From the NCBI RefSeq assembly GCF_039822265.1, contig NZ_JBAJEX010000005.1:1-64000 (forward strand): a stretch of DNA of 64,000 bases, written 5' to 3'. The notes under the pieces were generated by a model. It saw nothing but the letters and a program-made list of their open reading frames with translations, was not told where the DNA came from and ran no database searches. The translations under genes and the position numbers were made by a program. Origin of the DNA: Thiobacter sp. AK1 (GTDB taxonomy: Bacteria; Pseudomonadota; Gammaproteobacteria; Burkholderiales; Thiobacteraceae). This document shows, piece by piece, positions 18,856 to 26,963 of the stretch. Each line of letters opens with the position of its first letter. Positions within the stretch are counted from its first letter, which is position 1.

Positions 18856-19803
18856 ATGCGCGGGATGGCCCTGTCTGCGCGGCTAGCGGCGCTTATGCAA
18901 CCCCTGTCCCGCGAAACCGGCCCGATCGCGCTCACGGCGCGGCGCATCTACATTCTTCCCACACGCCACGGGGTGCTGTTCGCGTTGTTCTTGCTCGCCA
19001 TGTTGGTGGGGGCCGTCAACTACGCCTTGAGCCTTGGCTTTCTGCTGGTGTTCCTGCTAGCGGGTGTGGCACTCGCGGCCATGCTCCACACCTGGCGCAA
19101 CCTGCGCGACGTGGTGGTAAGCCCGCTCGGTGCGACGCCCGCCTTCGCCGGCGGCGAGGCCCAGTTTCATTTCAGTCTGTCCGCGCCCTCCCCGCGCCCC
19201 GCCCTGGTGCTCGCCGCGGGGAGCGCCGCGGTTCGGGTCGATCTCGCAACAGTCACGCCGGTGAATTTGCCTGTGCCCGCACCATGTCGCGGACGGCTTG
19301 CGGCGCCGCGGCTTACCGTGTCCACCAGTTATCCCCTAGGCCTGTTCCGGGCCTGGGCCGTGCTGTATCCGGCGCTCACGACCCTGGTCTATCCCCGTCC
19401 CCTCGACCACGCCCGGCCGCCCCCGATCCCCGACACCGTAAACGGCGCTTGCCGCCGCCCGCTGGGCGAAGGCCGGGGCGATTTCGCCGGCCTGCGCCCC
19501 TTCGTGCCGGGCGATTCGCCCAGGGCTGTGGCGTGGAAGATGCTCGCCCGCGGCGGGCCGCTCGCCAGCAAGCGCTTCCACGGTGAGGCCGACACCACCC
19601 GTGCGCTCGACTGGGCTCATGCACCCGGGGACACGGAGACGAAGTTGTCTTGGCTTGCTCGGGCGGTACTCGATGCTGAACAGGCGGGCGTGCGCTACGG
19701 TCTTTCCCTTCCCGGGACGCGCATTCCGCCTGGGCACGGCAAAGCCCAGCGACAGGCGTGTCTGGCCGCGCTGGCCCTGTTTGGAAAGGCGGATCATGGC
19801 TGA
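18856..19803 (+). CDS. DUF58 domain-containing membrane protein
   Basis: 315 aa. Two transmembrane helices (about 38-57 and 60-78) follow a short N-terminus. A variable beta-rich segment then leads to the DUF58 core around 200-245 (GEGRGDFAGLRPFVPGDSPR...WKMLARGG). It starts 10 bp after moxR and overlaps the next gene by 8 bp, so all three are surely co-expressed. DUF58 proteins have a von Willebrand-like fold; function undetermined. Confidence 0.88.
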   Translation: MRGMALSARLAALMQPLSRETGPIALTARRIYILPTRHGVLFALFLLAMLVGAVNYALSLGFLLVFLLAGVALAAMLHTWRNLRDVVVSPLGATPAFAGGEAQFHFSLSAPSPRPALVLAAGSAAVRVDLATVTPVNLPVPAPCRGRLAAPRLTVSTSYPLGLFRAWAVLYPALTTLVYPRPLDHARPPPIPDTVNGACRRPLGEGRGDFAGLRPFVPGDSPRAVAWKMLARGGPLASKRFHGEADTTRALDWAHAPGDTETKLSWLARAVLDAEQAGVRYGLSLPGTRIPPGHGKAQRQACLAALALFGKADHG

Positions 19804-21805
19804 TACCCTCCTCGCAAGGCGCGAGAGCCTGGCGGTGGTGCTGGGTATCCTGCTGGTGGCGGCTGGACACGCGGCCCATCTGCCGCCGTGGCTTACGCTA
19901 TTGACGGCCACCCTGCTCGGCTGGCGCCTGGCCGCAAGCCAGGGCTGGGTGCCTTTGCCTGGCCGCGGTCTGTTGATCCTGCTCGCACTGGCCTGCGCCG
20001 CGTCCATCCTCGTCGCCTACCATACCCTGTTCGGCCGCGAGGCGGGGGTGGCCATGCTCACCCTCATGGTGGCGCTCAAGCTCATGGAGATGCGCACCCG
20101 GCGCGACGCCGTGCTGACGGTCTTTCTGGGCTGGTTTCTGGTACTCACCCATTTTCTCTATGGACAGGACATCCTGCTTGCCCTGTATCTGTTTACCGCC
20201 ACGGTCTGGTTGCTGGTGGCACTCGCGCTTCTCACCCATCCCGCCCAAAGTGTCCCGGCGGCGATGCGGCTTGCGCTCACCCTCACCATTCAGGCCCTGC
20301 CCCTCGTGGTGCTCTTGTTCGTGCTATTCCCGCGCCTGCCCGGGCCGCTGTGGGGGCTGCCCAAGGACACCTTTGCCGCGCGCAGCGGACTCGACGAAAT
20401 CATGCGTCCCGGGAGCATCAGCCGTCTCGTGCAATCGGACGAGGTGGTCTTCCGCGCCGAGTTCAAAGGCCCGCCGCCCCCTGCAGCCCAGCGCTACTGG
20501 CGCGGCCCGGTACTGGAAATTTTCGATGGTGCAAGCTGGCAGCCCCATCGCGGCGCCGCCGTGTTGCCGGCCGTGGAGGCGGACGGTCCGCCCATCGCCT
20601 ACAGCGTCACGCTGGAGCCCCACGGCAAACCCTGGGTGTTCGCGCTCGAGCTGCCCGACCCACTGGCGCTCGGGCCCCACATGCGCCTTGCGTCCACCTA
20701 CCAGCTTTTCGCAACACAACCGCTCACTCAGCGGCAGCGCTTTGATCTCCTCGCCCTGCCCCAGCACCGACTCGACGCCAACCCAGATCCGCACACCCTC
20801 GCCCGCGCGCTGCAACTGCCGCCTTCGGGCAACTCCCGCGCCCGGGCCCTGGCCGAGCAGATGCGGCGCACGGCGCACTCGGATGGGGAAGTGGTCGAAG
20901 CCGTGCTGCGGCTGTTCCGGGAGCAGGATTTCCGCTACACCCTCACCCCACCCCTGCTTGGGCCCGATGGCGTGGACGAATTCCTGTTCGACACGCGCCG
21001 TGGTTTTTGCGAGCACTACGCGGGGGCGTTCACGTTTCTGATGCGCGCCGCAGGCGTACCCGCTCGGGTGGTGACGGGCTATCAAGGGGGCGAGTTCAAC
21101 GAGCTGGGCGGCTATCTCATCGTCCGCCAGTCCGATGCCCATGCCTGGAGCGAAGTGTGGCTGCCGCAGCGAGGCTGGGTGCGGGTGGACCCCACCGCCG
21201 CCGTGGCCGCCTCACGCATCGAACGGGGCCCGTCCGCCGCCTTGCCGGCAGGGGAGCCCCTGCCCTACCTGCTGCGCAGCCAGCCGCTTTGGCTCAAAAC
21301 CCTGCGCCTTAAGTGGGACGCGCTCAACCACCGTTGGAACCTGTGGGTGATCGGCTTCGATCAGGAACGCCAGGTGGGGCTGTTCGCACGCATGGGGTTT
21401 GGCATCGTCTCCTGGCGTAAGCTCGCCTGGATGCTGCTGGTGGCGCTCGCGGCAAGCTTCATCCTGCTTGCCGCCCTCACCCTGCGTTTGCCGGCCCCAC
21501 GCGATCCCGTGCAAGCGGCGTGGCTACGCTTATGCCGCAAGCTTGCGCGGGCGGGGCTTCCGCGCGCACCCCAGGAAGGGCCACTGGCCTATGCCGAGCG
21601 GATCGGCAAGACGCGGCCCGAGCTGGCCGCGCCCCTCGCGGCGCTGGCGCGCCGCTATGCCGCGCTGCGCTACGGCGGAGAAAACGATCCCCACGCGGCG
21701 CGCGAGTTCGCGCGGCAGGCCGCCGCTTTCCCTGCGCCACGCCCTTGCGGCAAGCCTCACTCGACAGCATCCAGCGGCACCGGCCGTCCCACCGCCCAAC
21801 CCTGA
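19796..21805 (+). CDS. TgpA-like transglutaminase-domain membrane protein
   Basis: 669 aa. The N-terminal DUF3488 region has about five membrane helices (residues 8-190). A periplasmic transglutaminase-like domain holds Cys405 (RRGFCEHYAGAF), His449 (SDAHAWSEVW) and Asp465 (RVDPTAA). A further TM near 545-565 precedes a cytoplasmic DUF4129 tail. The same architecture is found in Pseudomonas TgpA. The catalytic triad is complete; the substrate is unknown. The ATG at 19796 overlaps the DUF58 gene by 8 bp. The 3' end overlaps the opposite-strand GGDEF-EAL gene by 49 bp. Confidence 0.92.
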   Translation: MADTLLARRESLAVVLGILLVAAGHAAHLPPWLTLLTATLLGWRLAASQGWVPLPGRGLLILLALACAASILVAYHTLFGREAGVAMLTLMVALKLMEMRTRRDAVLTVFLGWFLVLTHFLYGQDILLALYLFTATVWLLVALALLTHPAQSVPAAMRLALTLTIQALPLVVLLFVLFPRLPGPLWGLPKDTFAARSGLDEIMRPGSISRLVQSDEVVFRAEFKGPPPPAAQRYWRGPVLEIFDGASWQPHRGAAVLPAVEADGPPIAYSVTLEPHGKPWVFALELPDPLALGPHMRLASTYQLFATQPLTQRQRFDLLALPQHRLDANPDPHTLARALQLPPSGNSRARALAEQMRRTAHSDGEVVEAVLRLFREQDFRYTLTPPLLGPDGVDEFLFDTRRGFCEHYAGAFTFLMRAAGVPARVVTGYQGGEFNELGGYLIVRQSDAHAWSEVWLPQRGWVRVDPTAAVAASRIERGPSAALPAGEPLPYLLRSQPLWLKTLRLKWDALNHRWNLWVIGFDQERQVGLFARMGFGIVSWRKLAWMLLVALAASFILLAALTLRLPAPRDPVQAAWLRLCRKLARAGLPRAPQEGPLAYAERIGKTRPELAAPLAALARRYAALRYGGENDPHAAREFARQAAAFPAPRPCGKPHSTASSGTGRPTAQP

Positions 21806-24162
21806 GCGTAGTGCACCCCCAGCTCGCCTAGCATGGCGAGGATGGCCTCGCTCTCCACGTATTCCGCTACCGTGTGGATATTCATCACCCGCGCCACGTC
21901 GCGCACGGCCTCCACCATGGCGCGGTCCACCGGGTCTGCCACGATGCGGCGCACGAAGGAACCGTCAATCTTCACGAAATCGACGGGCAGGTTGCGCAGG
22001 TAGGCAAAGGAGGACAGCCCCGCGCCGAAGTCGTCCAGGCTGAAGCGGCAGCCCAGACGGCGCAAGCCTTCCATGAAGGTCACGGCCCGCTGCAAGTTGG
22101 CGATGGCCGCGGTCTCCGTGATCTCGAAGCAAATGCGCGCACAGGGCACGCCGTAGTGTTTGAGACGCGTCTTAACCCATTCCAGGAGACGATCGTCCGT
22201 GAGCGACTGGCCGGAGAGGTTGATGGACAAGCACAAATTCCCCGGATGCTGGGCGAGCCACTGGAAGGCGGTCTCGATCACCCAGCGGTCGATGCGCCCC
22301 ATGAGCTGGTAGCGTTCCGCGGCGGCCAGGAAGGCACCGGGCAGGGTCAGGCTGCCATCTTCCTCCTCGAGGCGCAGCAGCACCTCGCCGTGTCGCAGCG
22401 GCTCCTCGCCGGTCACCGCCCGGATGGGTTGCCAGAACAGGCGGAAACGGTTTTGGTCCAGGGCCGCGGCCAGTCGCGCCACCCAGTCCATCTCCTGGGC
22501 CCGGCGCTTGAAATCCACCGATTCCGCCACGTATTCCACGATGCGTCCCCGCCCCTCCTCCTTGGCCGCATAGCAGGCGGTGTCCGCCGCCGAGAGCAGT
22601 TCGGAGACGCCATGCCCGGGCCCGTCGATGGTCACCAGCCCGACGCTGGCGCCGGTGGTGAAGGTGCGGTCTTTCCATAGGAAGCGGTGGTTCTGGAGCA
22701 TGGTGAGCAGCGCCATCCCGATCTCCCGCGCCCGGGTGGCGCTGGTATAGGGCAAAAGCAAGCCAAACTCGTCGCCCCCCAAACGGGCCAGAACGTCATG
22801 CAGCCGCACCTGGGCCTGCATCTCCAGCGCCAGGCGCCGCAACAGCTCGTCACCGGCCACGTGGCCACAGGTATCGTTCACCACCTTGAATTGATCCAGG
22901 TCCACGTAGAGCAGGGCATGCTTGTCGCCGGGACGGGTCACCTCCAGCAACGCTTGCAGGCGCTGTTCGAACTCGGCGCGGTTGTAAAGGCCGGTGAGGG
23001 GATCGTGACTGGCCGCCCAGCGCAGCTTGGCCTGGAGGGTATGGGCCTCGGTGACATCGTGGAACACCAGCACCACGCCCAAGATGTCGCCGTCCCGGTC
23101 ACGAATGGGCGCGGCGGAATCCTCGATGTTGAGCTCGCGGCCATCGCGGCTGATGAGCAGGGTGTGATTGCCCAGCCCCACCACCTGCCCCGTGGCGAGC
23201 ACGGTTTCCACCGGATTGACAATGGGCACGCGGCGGGTCTCGTCCAAGATACGAAAGACCTGGGTGAGGGGTTTGCCGCGGGCTTCGTCTCTTCGCCAGC
23301 CGGTGAGGCGCTCGGCGACTGGATTCATGAAGCTCACCTGGCCTGCCACATCGGTGGTGATCACCGCATCGCCAATGGAAGTGAGGGTGACCTCGGCAAG
23401 CTCCTTCTCTTCCCACAGACGCGCCTCCAGTTCATCCCGCCGCGCCCGCTCCGTGCGCAGCGCCTGCACCATCACGCGGAAGTCACGCGCCAGCTGGCCC
23501 ACTTCGTCCGGCTGCTCATCACCCTCGATGCGCACTTCGAGATCGCCGCTCGCCACGGCATCGGCCGCGGTGGACAGACGCGCCAGCCGCCGCGTCACCG
23601 CCTGCGTCACACCCCAGGCCACCAGCCCGCCCAGCACGATGGCAAGCACGGTAAAACCCACCCCACGCCAGATGAGCCGGCTGATGGCGGCATCCAGGCT
23701 CGCCCGTGAAAACGCCACCCGCGCATAGCCCACGGTACGCCCTGCCACCTCGACTGGATAAACGGCATCCACGATGCCGCCGTGTTCCAGCACCTGTGGC
23801 CCCCCCACGCTCAACAGCCGGCGACTCACCTCGTCGCCCAGCACCTGGTCAAACAAGCTATCGTCGCTGCTGGCACGCACCCGTCCTTGGTCGTCTGTCA
23901 CCAGGGCGAAAGCGAGGTGAGGCACTTGGCGCAGGGCACCGGTGAGGGCATCCAGGGTATCCAGATCGCGGCTCACCAACGACGCGCCGCTACTCGTGGC
24001 AAGATTGCGCGCCAGCGCCCCCGCCTGACCGCGGAACTGTTCCCCCAACAGAATGCGCTCACGGTGAACGAAGTCAGCGGCGATGTAGGCCGACAGAGCG
24101 GCGTGCACCAGGATCACGCTGGCCAGAATGCGGCCACGCAAGGATTGCCAGAATCGCACCAT
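21757..24162 (-). CDS. Membrane-bound GGDEF-EAL c-di-GMP receptor enzyme with HAMP and PAS domains
   Basis: 801 aa. TM1 lies about 11-30, a periplasmic sensor about 31-165, TM2 about 166-188, HAMP 189-245 and PAS about 255-375. GGDEF spans about 383-545 with GGDEF at 462-466 and I-site RLHD five residues before it. EAL spans about 550-801. EAL residues look intact: E in GEVLLRL, N in SINLSGQS, E in EITETA, DDFGAG, K in VDFVKIDG and E in AEYVES. It could therefore make and degrade c-di-GMP. The upstream gene, 5 bp away on the same strand, encodes a periplasmic PhnD-like binding protein, so ligand sensing through that partner is inferred. Confidence 0.93.
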   Translation of the reverse strand: MVRFWQSLRGRILASVILVHAALSAYIAADFVHRERILLGEQFRGQAGALARNLATSSGASLVSRDLDTLDALTGALRQVPHLAFALVTDDQGRVRASSDDSLFDQVLGDEVSRRLLSVGGPQVLEHGGIVDAVYPVEVAGRTVGYARVAFSRASLDAAISRLIWRGVGFTVLAIVLGGLVAWGVTQAVTRRLARLSTAADAVASGDLEVRIEGDEQPDEVGQLARDFRVMVQALRTERARRDELEARLWEEKELAEVTLTSIGDAVITTDVAGQVSFMNPVAERLTGWRRDEARGKPLTQVFRILDETRRVPIVNPVETVLATGQVVGLGNHTLLISRDGRELNIEDSAAPIRDRDGDILGVVLVFHDVTEAHTLQAKLRWAASHDPLTGLYNRAEFEQRLQALLEVTRPGDKHALLYVDLDQFKVVNDTCGHVAGDELLRRLALEMQAQVRLHDVLARLGGDEFGLLLPYTSATRAREIGMALLTMLQNHRFLWKDRTFTTGASVGLVTIDGPGHGVSELLSAADTACYAAKEEGRGRIVEYVAESVDFKRRAQEMDWVARLAAALDQNRFRLFWQPIRAVTGEEPLRHGEVLLRLEEEDGSLTLPGAFLAAAERYQLMGRIDRWVIETAFQWLAQHPGNLCLSINLSGQSLTDDRLLEWVKTRLKHYGVPCARICFEITETAAIANLQRAVTFMEGLRRLGCRFSLDDFGAGLSSFAYLRNLPVDFVKIDGSFVRRIVADPVDRAMVEAVRDVARVMNIHTVAEYVESEAILAMLGELGVHYAQGWAVGRPVPLDAVE

Positions 24163-24167
24163 GACAG

Positions 24168-25073
24168 TCAGCGGGCGATCACTGGTTTGAGGGCGGCAGG
24201 CAGCCCGATCTCGGCGTCATAACGCTCGAGGAAGGCACGAAAGGGCCGGTAGGTCTCATCGCTGGCCCGTTCGAAGCGGTGCTGGCCCAGTTTGAAGCGG
24301 CTGGCATCCACCGTAGGATCGGCTGCCATCGCCGCCAACGTGGCCGCGACTTTCTCCTTGAGCGCCGCCGGCACGTCTGCCCGTGCGACGATGGCATTGT
24401 GCGGCGAGGGATCCGTCACGAATAGCACGGCAAGGCGCGCCGCCTTGTTCGGCTCGTCGCGCTGGAAGGCGCGCAGGAAGCGTACCGACACGCCGCAGGC
24501 GGCGGCATCGCCGGCGCCCGCATTGAGCAGGGCCGCCACCTGGGTGCCCGTGTATTGCAATCGCAAACTTTTCACGTCCACCCCATGACGGTGCAAATAC
24601 CAGAGGGGCAAGAGGGTCGCCGCCACCGCTGTCGCCGAGGGAAAGCACAGGGTCTCGCCCGACAGTTGCCTCAACCCAGTGATGCGGCCCTCACGGGTGA
24701 CCAGGGCGCCGCGGAAATCCTCGTCCGGAAAATTCTTGGCGATCACGTGGTAGCCCACGCGCTGGGCGATCAGGGTTTGAACCGGATTGGGCAGGGCGAA
24801 GTGGTAACGCCGGGCCACGAGCCGCGCCTCGAATTCGGAATAATCCTTCGCCCCCTCCAGCTGGAACTTCACGTTCGGAATGTGCTGCTCCAGGTAATCG
24901 AGTATGGGTTGATACGCGGCGACCAGCTCCTGGGGATTGAGATGGGGGTGAAAGCCAAATACGTAAGTCGCTTGCGCGCGTCCCCCCCCGGGGTTCACGG
25001 GCGTCGGGCGGTATTCCGCGGCATGGCTGGTGGCGAGGGCGAGAAAAAAGATTGCCGCCCAAAATCGTCGCAT
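24168..25073 (-). CDS. PhnD-like periplasmic substrate-binding protein, probable sensor partner
   Basis: 301 aa with a signal peptide (1-18, cleavage after SHA). The remainder is a PhnD/SsuA/transferrin-type binding fold: YVFGFHPHLNPQELVAAYQP, then LARRYHFALPNP-type first-domain motifs and FVTDPSPHNAIVARADVP in the C-terminal part. No permease or ATPase gene is adjacent; instead the gene is 5 bp upstream of the GGDEF-EAL membrane enzyme. A role as the ligand-binding half of a c-di-GMP signalling pair, like NspS with MbaA in Vibrio, is inferred. Ligand unknown; phosphonate binding is not implied by the fold. Confidence 0.85.
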   Translation of the reverse strand: MRRFWAAIFFLALATSHAAEYRPTPVNPGGGRAQATYVFGFHPHLNPQELVAAYQPILDYLEQHIPNVKFQLEGAKDYSEFEARLVARRYHFALPNPVQTLIAQRVGYHVIAKNFPDEDFRGALVTREGRITGLRQLSGETLCFPSATAVAATLLPLWYLHRHGVDVKSLRLQYTGTQVAALLNAGAGDAAACGVSVRFLRAFQRDEPNKAARLAVLFVTDPSPHNAIVARADVPAALKEKVAATLAAMAADPTVDASRFKLGQHRFERASDETYRPFRAFLERYDAEIGLPAALKPVIAR

Positions 25074-25359
25074 GGGTCTTCCCTTGTTCGTTTCGTGTCA
25101 CACCGCACCCCGTGCGGCCCGGACCTCATGCCAGACATGGTAGCAAAAGACATTTTGACGAAAAACCAAAAAGAGAATGAGGCCCAGCGAAGGGACGACT
25201 CGGATCGCAGTCAACGGCGTTTTTTGCTGCGCGGTGGAAGGCGCTTTGGCAGCGGTATGCCTGCGCTCAGGCGATCAGGAACGCGATGCGCGAAGAAGCA
25301 CGCCCATAAACCCTCGAATATCCCGAGTGGAACAGGGCCGCGCCTACGCCCCGGCCCCA
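25074..25359. other. Intergenic region, no gene seen
   Basis: 286 bases between the metal-efflux outer-membrane gene and the PhnD-like gene, both read leftward. Open frames here are extensions of antisense shadows. The leader of the PhnD-like gene holds an A/T-rich stretch (about 25140-25180) that could contain its promoter; no clear boxes. Confidence 0.4.
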
Positions 25360-26664
25360 TCAGGGCTGTGGCTTTTGCCCGCGCGGTACGTCAGGCAGCT
25401 GCTTCGGCGCGTGGTCATGCTCGTCGGGATCGATGGCCCAAAGGCGGTGGGCATCCAGAAGGAGCCGGTAGCGCGCCTCATTGGCCTCGAGGGTTGCGAG
25501 GCTTGCAGCCAGCCGCGCCTCGAGGGCGAGCCGGCGCGCAGTCAATACACCGGACAGGCCGCCTTCGCCCAAGGCATAGGCGCGAGCGGCCAGCGCCGCC
25601 GCCGCTTCCATTTCCCGCGCCGCCGAGGCCTGGGCCATCGCCGCGGCATACGCCGCCTGCGCGCCATGAAACAGGTTCTCGGCTTCCGCGGCGAGCTTGG
25701 CCGCAACCACAGCCTCGCGCTGAGCGGCCATGTCGGCTTCGGCGCGGCTTGCGTCCACTGCCGCGGCGCGCGCCGCACCGCCCAAGGGAACGGTCAGTGT
25801 CAGGCCAATGATGTGCTCCTCGCCGCCCCGCTCCCGCGCGGCGCGCACACCCACGGTGGGATCGGGTATACGCTCGGCCTCGGCCCGCGTCAGCGCCAGG
25901 CGCGCCCGCCGCGTTTCCGCCTGGGCGGCAGCCAGCTCATGGTTGTGGGCAAGCACCTCCTCGCGCCAGTACGCGCCATCGAATTCCACCGGGCGCGGTT
26001 GCGCGATCTGCACGGCATCCGGCAGGGTGAGGCCGGGGAAACGACGCATGAGTTCGGTGGCCGCTGCCTGCGCTCGGAAGCGGGCCTGGGCGCGATTGGC
26101 CTCGGCCTGGGCGAGGGCCGCCTGCGCCGCAAGGCGTTCCAGGCGAGGGGCATCGCCGGCGTGGATGCGCTTGTCCACCGCCACGAGTTGTTGTTGCAAC
26201 AAAGCCACCTGTTCCTCCCAGAGCGCGGCTTGGCTGCGCTCCTTGAGCCAGGCGAACCAACCTTTGAGCAAGCTCCGCGCCGCCTCGTGTAGCGCATCGC
26301 CCAGCGCCAGCCGGGCCTGGGTCACGCCTTGCTCGCCCAGGGCCCCATCCAACGCGGCCTTACCCGGCAGCCGTAGCGTCCGCTCCACAGCCAGGTCCCA
26401 CTCCCTGTATTGCGCGGTGGGCGCGGCACGCACATCCCGCTCTTGCCCCGTGACGCGCACCACGGTTTCGTGCGGTCCGGCAAGAAGACGTTTGCGGGTG
26501 GCTTCCTGCATGCCAATGCCGGCGCGGGCCGCCACCACACTCGGCACCCGCTCCAGCACTTGGCGCACCACCGACGGCGGCGGCAAATCGGGCACAGCCA
26601 ACTCCTCGGCGGCGTGGGCGGTGGCGACGATAAGCGTGAGCGACAGCAGGCACGCGCGTTTCAT
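25360..26664 (-). CDS. czcC: Heavy-metal efflux outer membrane protein, CzcC/TolC family
   Basis: 434 aa with a signal peptide (1-18). Two outer-membrane-efflux repeats rich in long Ala/Glu/Arg helices follow, as expected for a TolC-like tunnel. No lipobox. It forms the outer membrane channel of the tripartite RND pump encoded by the next genes upstream. The ATG at 26664 has GGAGG-like spacing and overlaps the DUF3240 stop by four bases. It is the last gene of the operon, an unusual position for czcC, which often comes first. Confidence 0.87.
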   Translation of the reverse strand: MKRACLLSLTLIVATAHAAEELAVPDLPPPSVVRQVLERVPSVVAARAGIGMQEATRKRLLAGPHETVVRVTGQERDVRAAPTAQYREWDLAVERTLRLPGKAALDGALGEQGVTQARLALGDALHEAARSLLKGWFAWLKERSQAALWEEQVALLQQQLVAVDKRIHAGDAPRLERLAAQAALAQAEANRAQARFRAQAAATELMRRFPGLTLPDAVQIAQPRPVEFDGAYWREEVLAHNHELAAAQAETRRARLALTRAEAERIPDPTVGVRAARERGGEEHIIGLTLTVPLGGAARAAAVDASRAEADMAAQREAVVAAKLAAEAENLFHGAQAAYAAAMAQASAAREMEAAAALAARAYALGEGGLSGVLTARRLALEARLAASLATLEANEARYRLLLDAHRLWAIDPDEHDHAPKQLPDVPRGQKPQP

Positions 26665-26963
26665 GCCAGCCTCCCGAAACCAGACACCGGCATGGTCCAC
26701 CAGGCGATCTCTGGACTAACGAGGCTCTCGCGCAGGTGTGCAAGCAAAGCATCGGCCTTGTCGCGCTCGGTGACGATTTGCACCATCACGCGCACCACGC
26801 GACCACGCACCTGCTCGGCGCTGCCGCGGTACACCACCCCTCGACCGTGACCGTCTACCACCTGGGTCGTGAATCCTGGCACCCATTCCGGATGTTCCAG
26901 CAAGTGGTCTACCAGGGCCTCCTCCAGGCTGCGGGGCAGGACGATGGTGAGACAAGTCATCAT
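26661..26963 (-). CDS. DUF3240 family small protein of metal RND operons
   Basis: 100 aa, soluble: MMTCLTIVLPRSLEEALVDH at the N-terminus, then VPGFTTQVVDGHG and VMVQIVTERDKADALLAHL. This pattern looks like a ferredoxin/PII-like fold, and DUF3240 proteins are found beside CzcA/CusA genes. Both ends overlap neighbours by four bases (ATGA with czcA, ATGA with czcC), so it is translated as part of the operon. A regulatory or metal-sensing role is inferred. The start may be either of two consecutive ATGs (26963 or 26960). Confidence 0.82.
   Translation of the reverse strand: MMTCLTIVLPRSLEEALVDHLLEHPEWVPGFTTQVVDGHGRGVVYRGSAEQVRGRVVRVMVQIVTERDKADALLAHLRESLVSPEIAWWTMPVSGFGRLA

Noticed and set aside
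25177-26292. 371-aa frame on the + strand reaching from the spacer into czcC
   Set aside because: Mostly antisense to czcC, Arg-rich, no RBS or domain.
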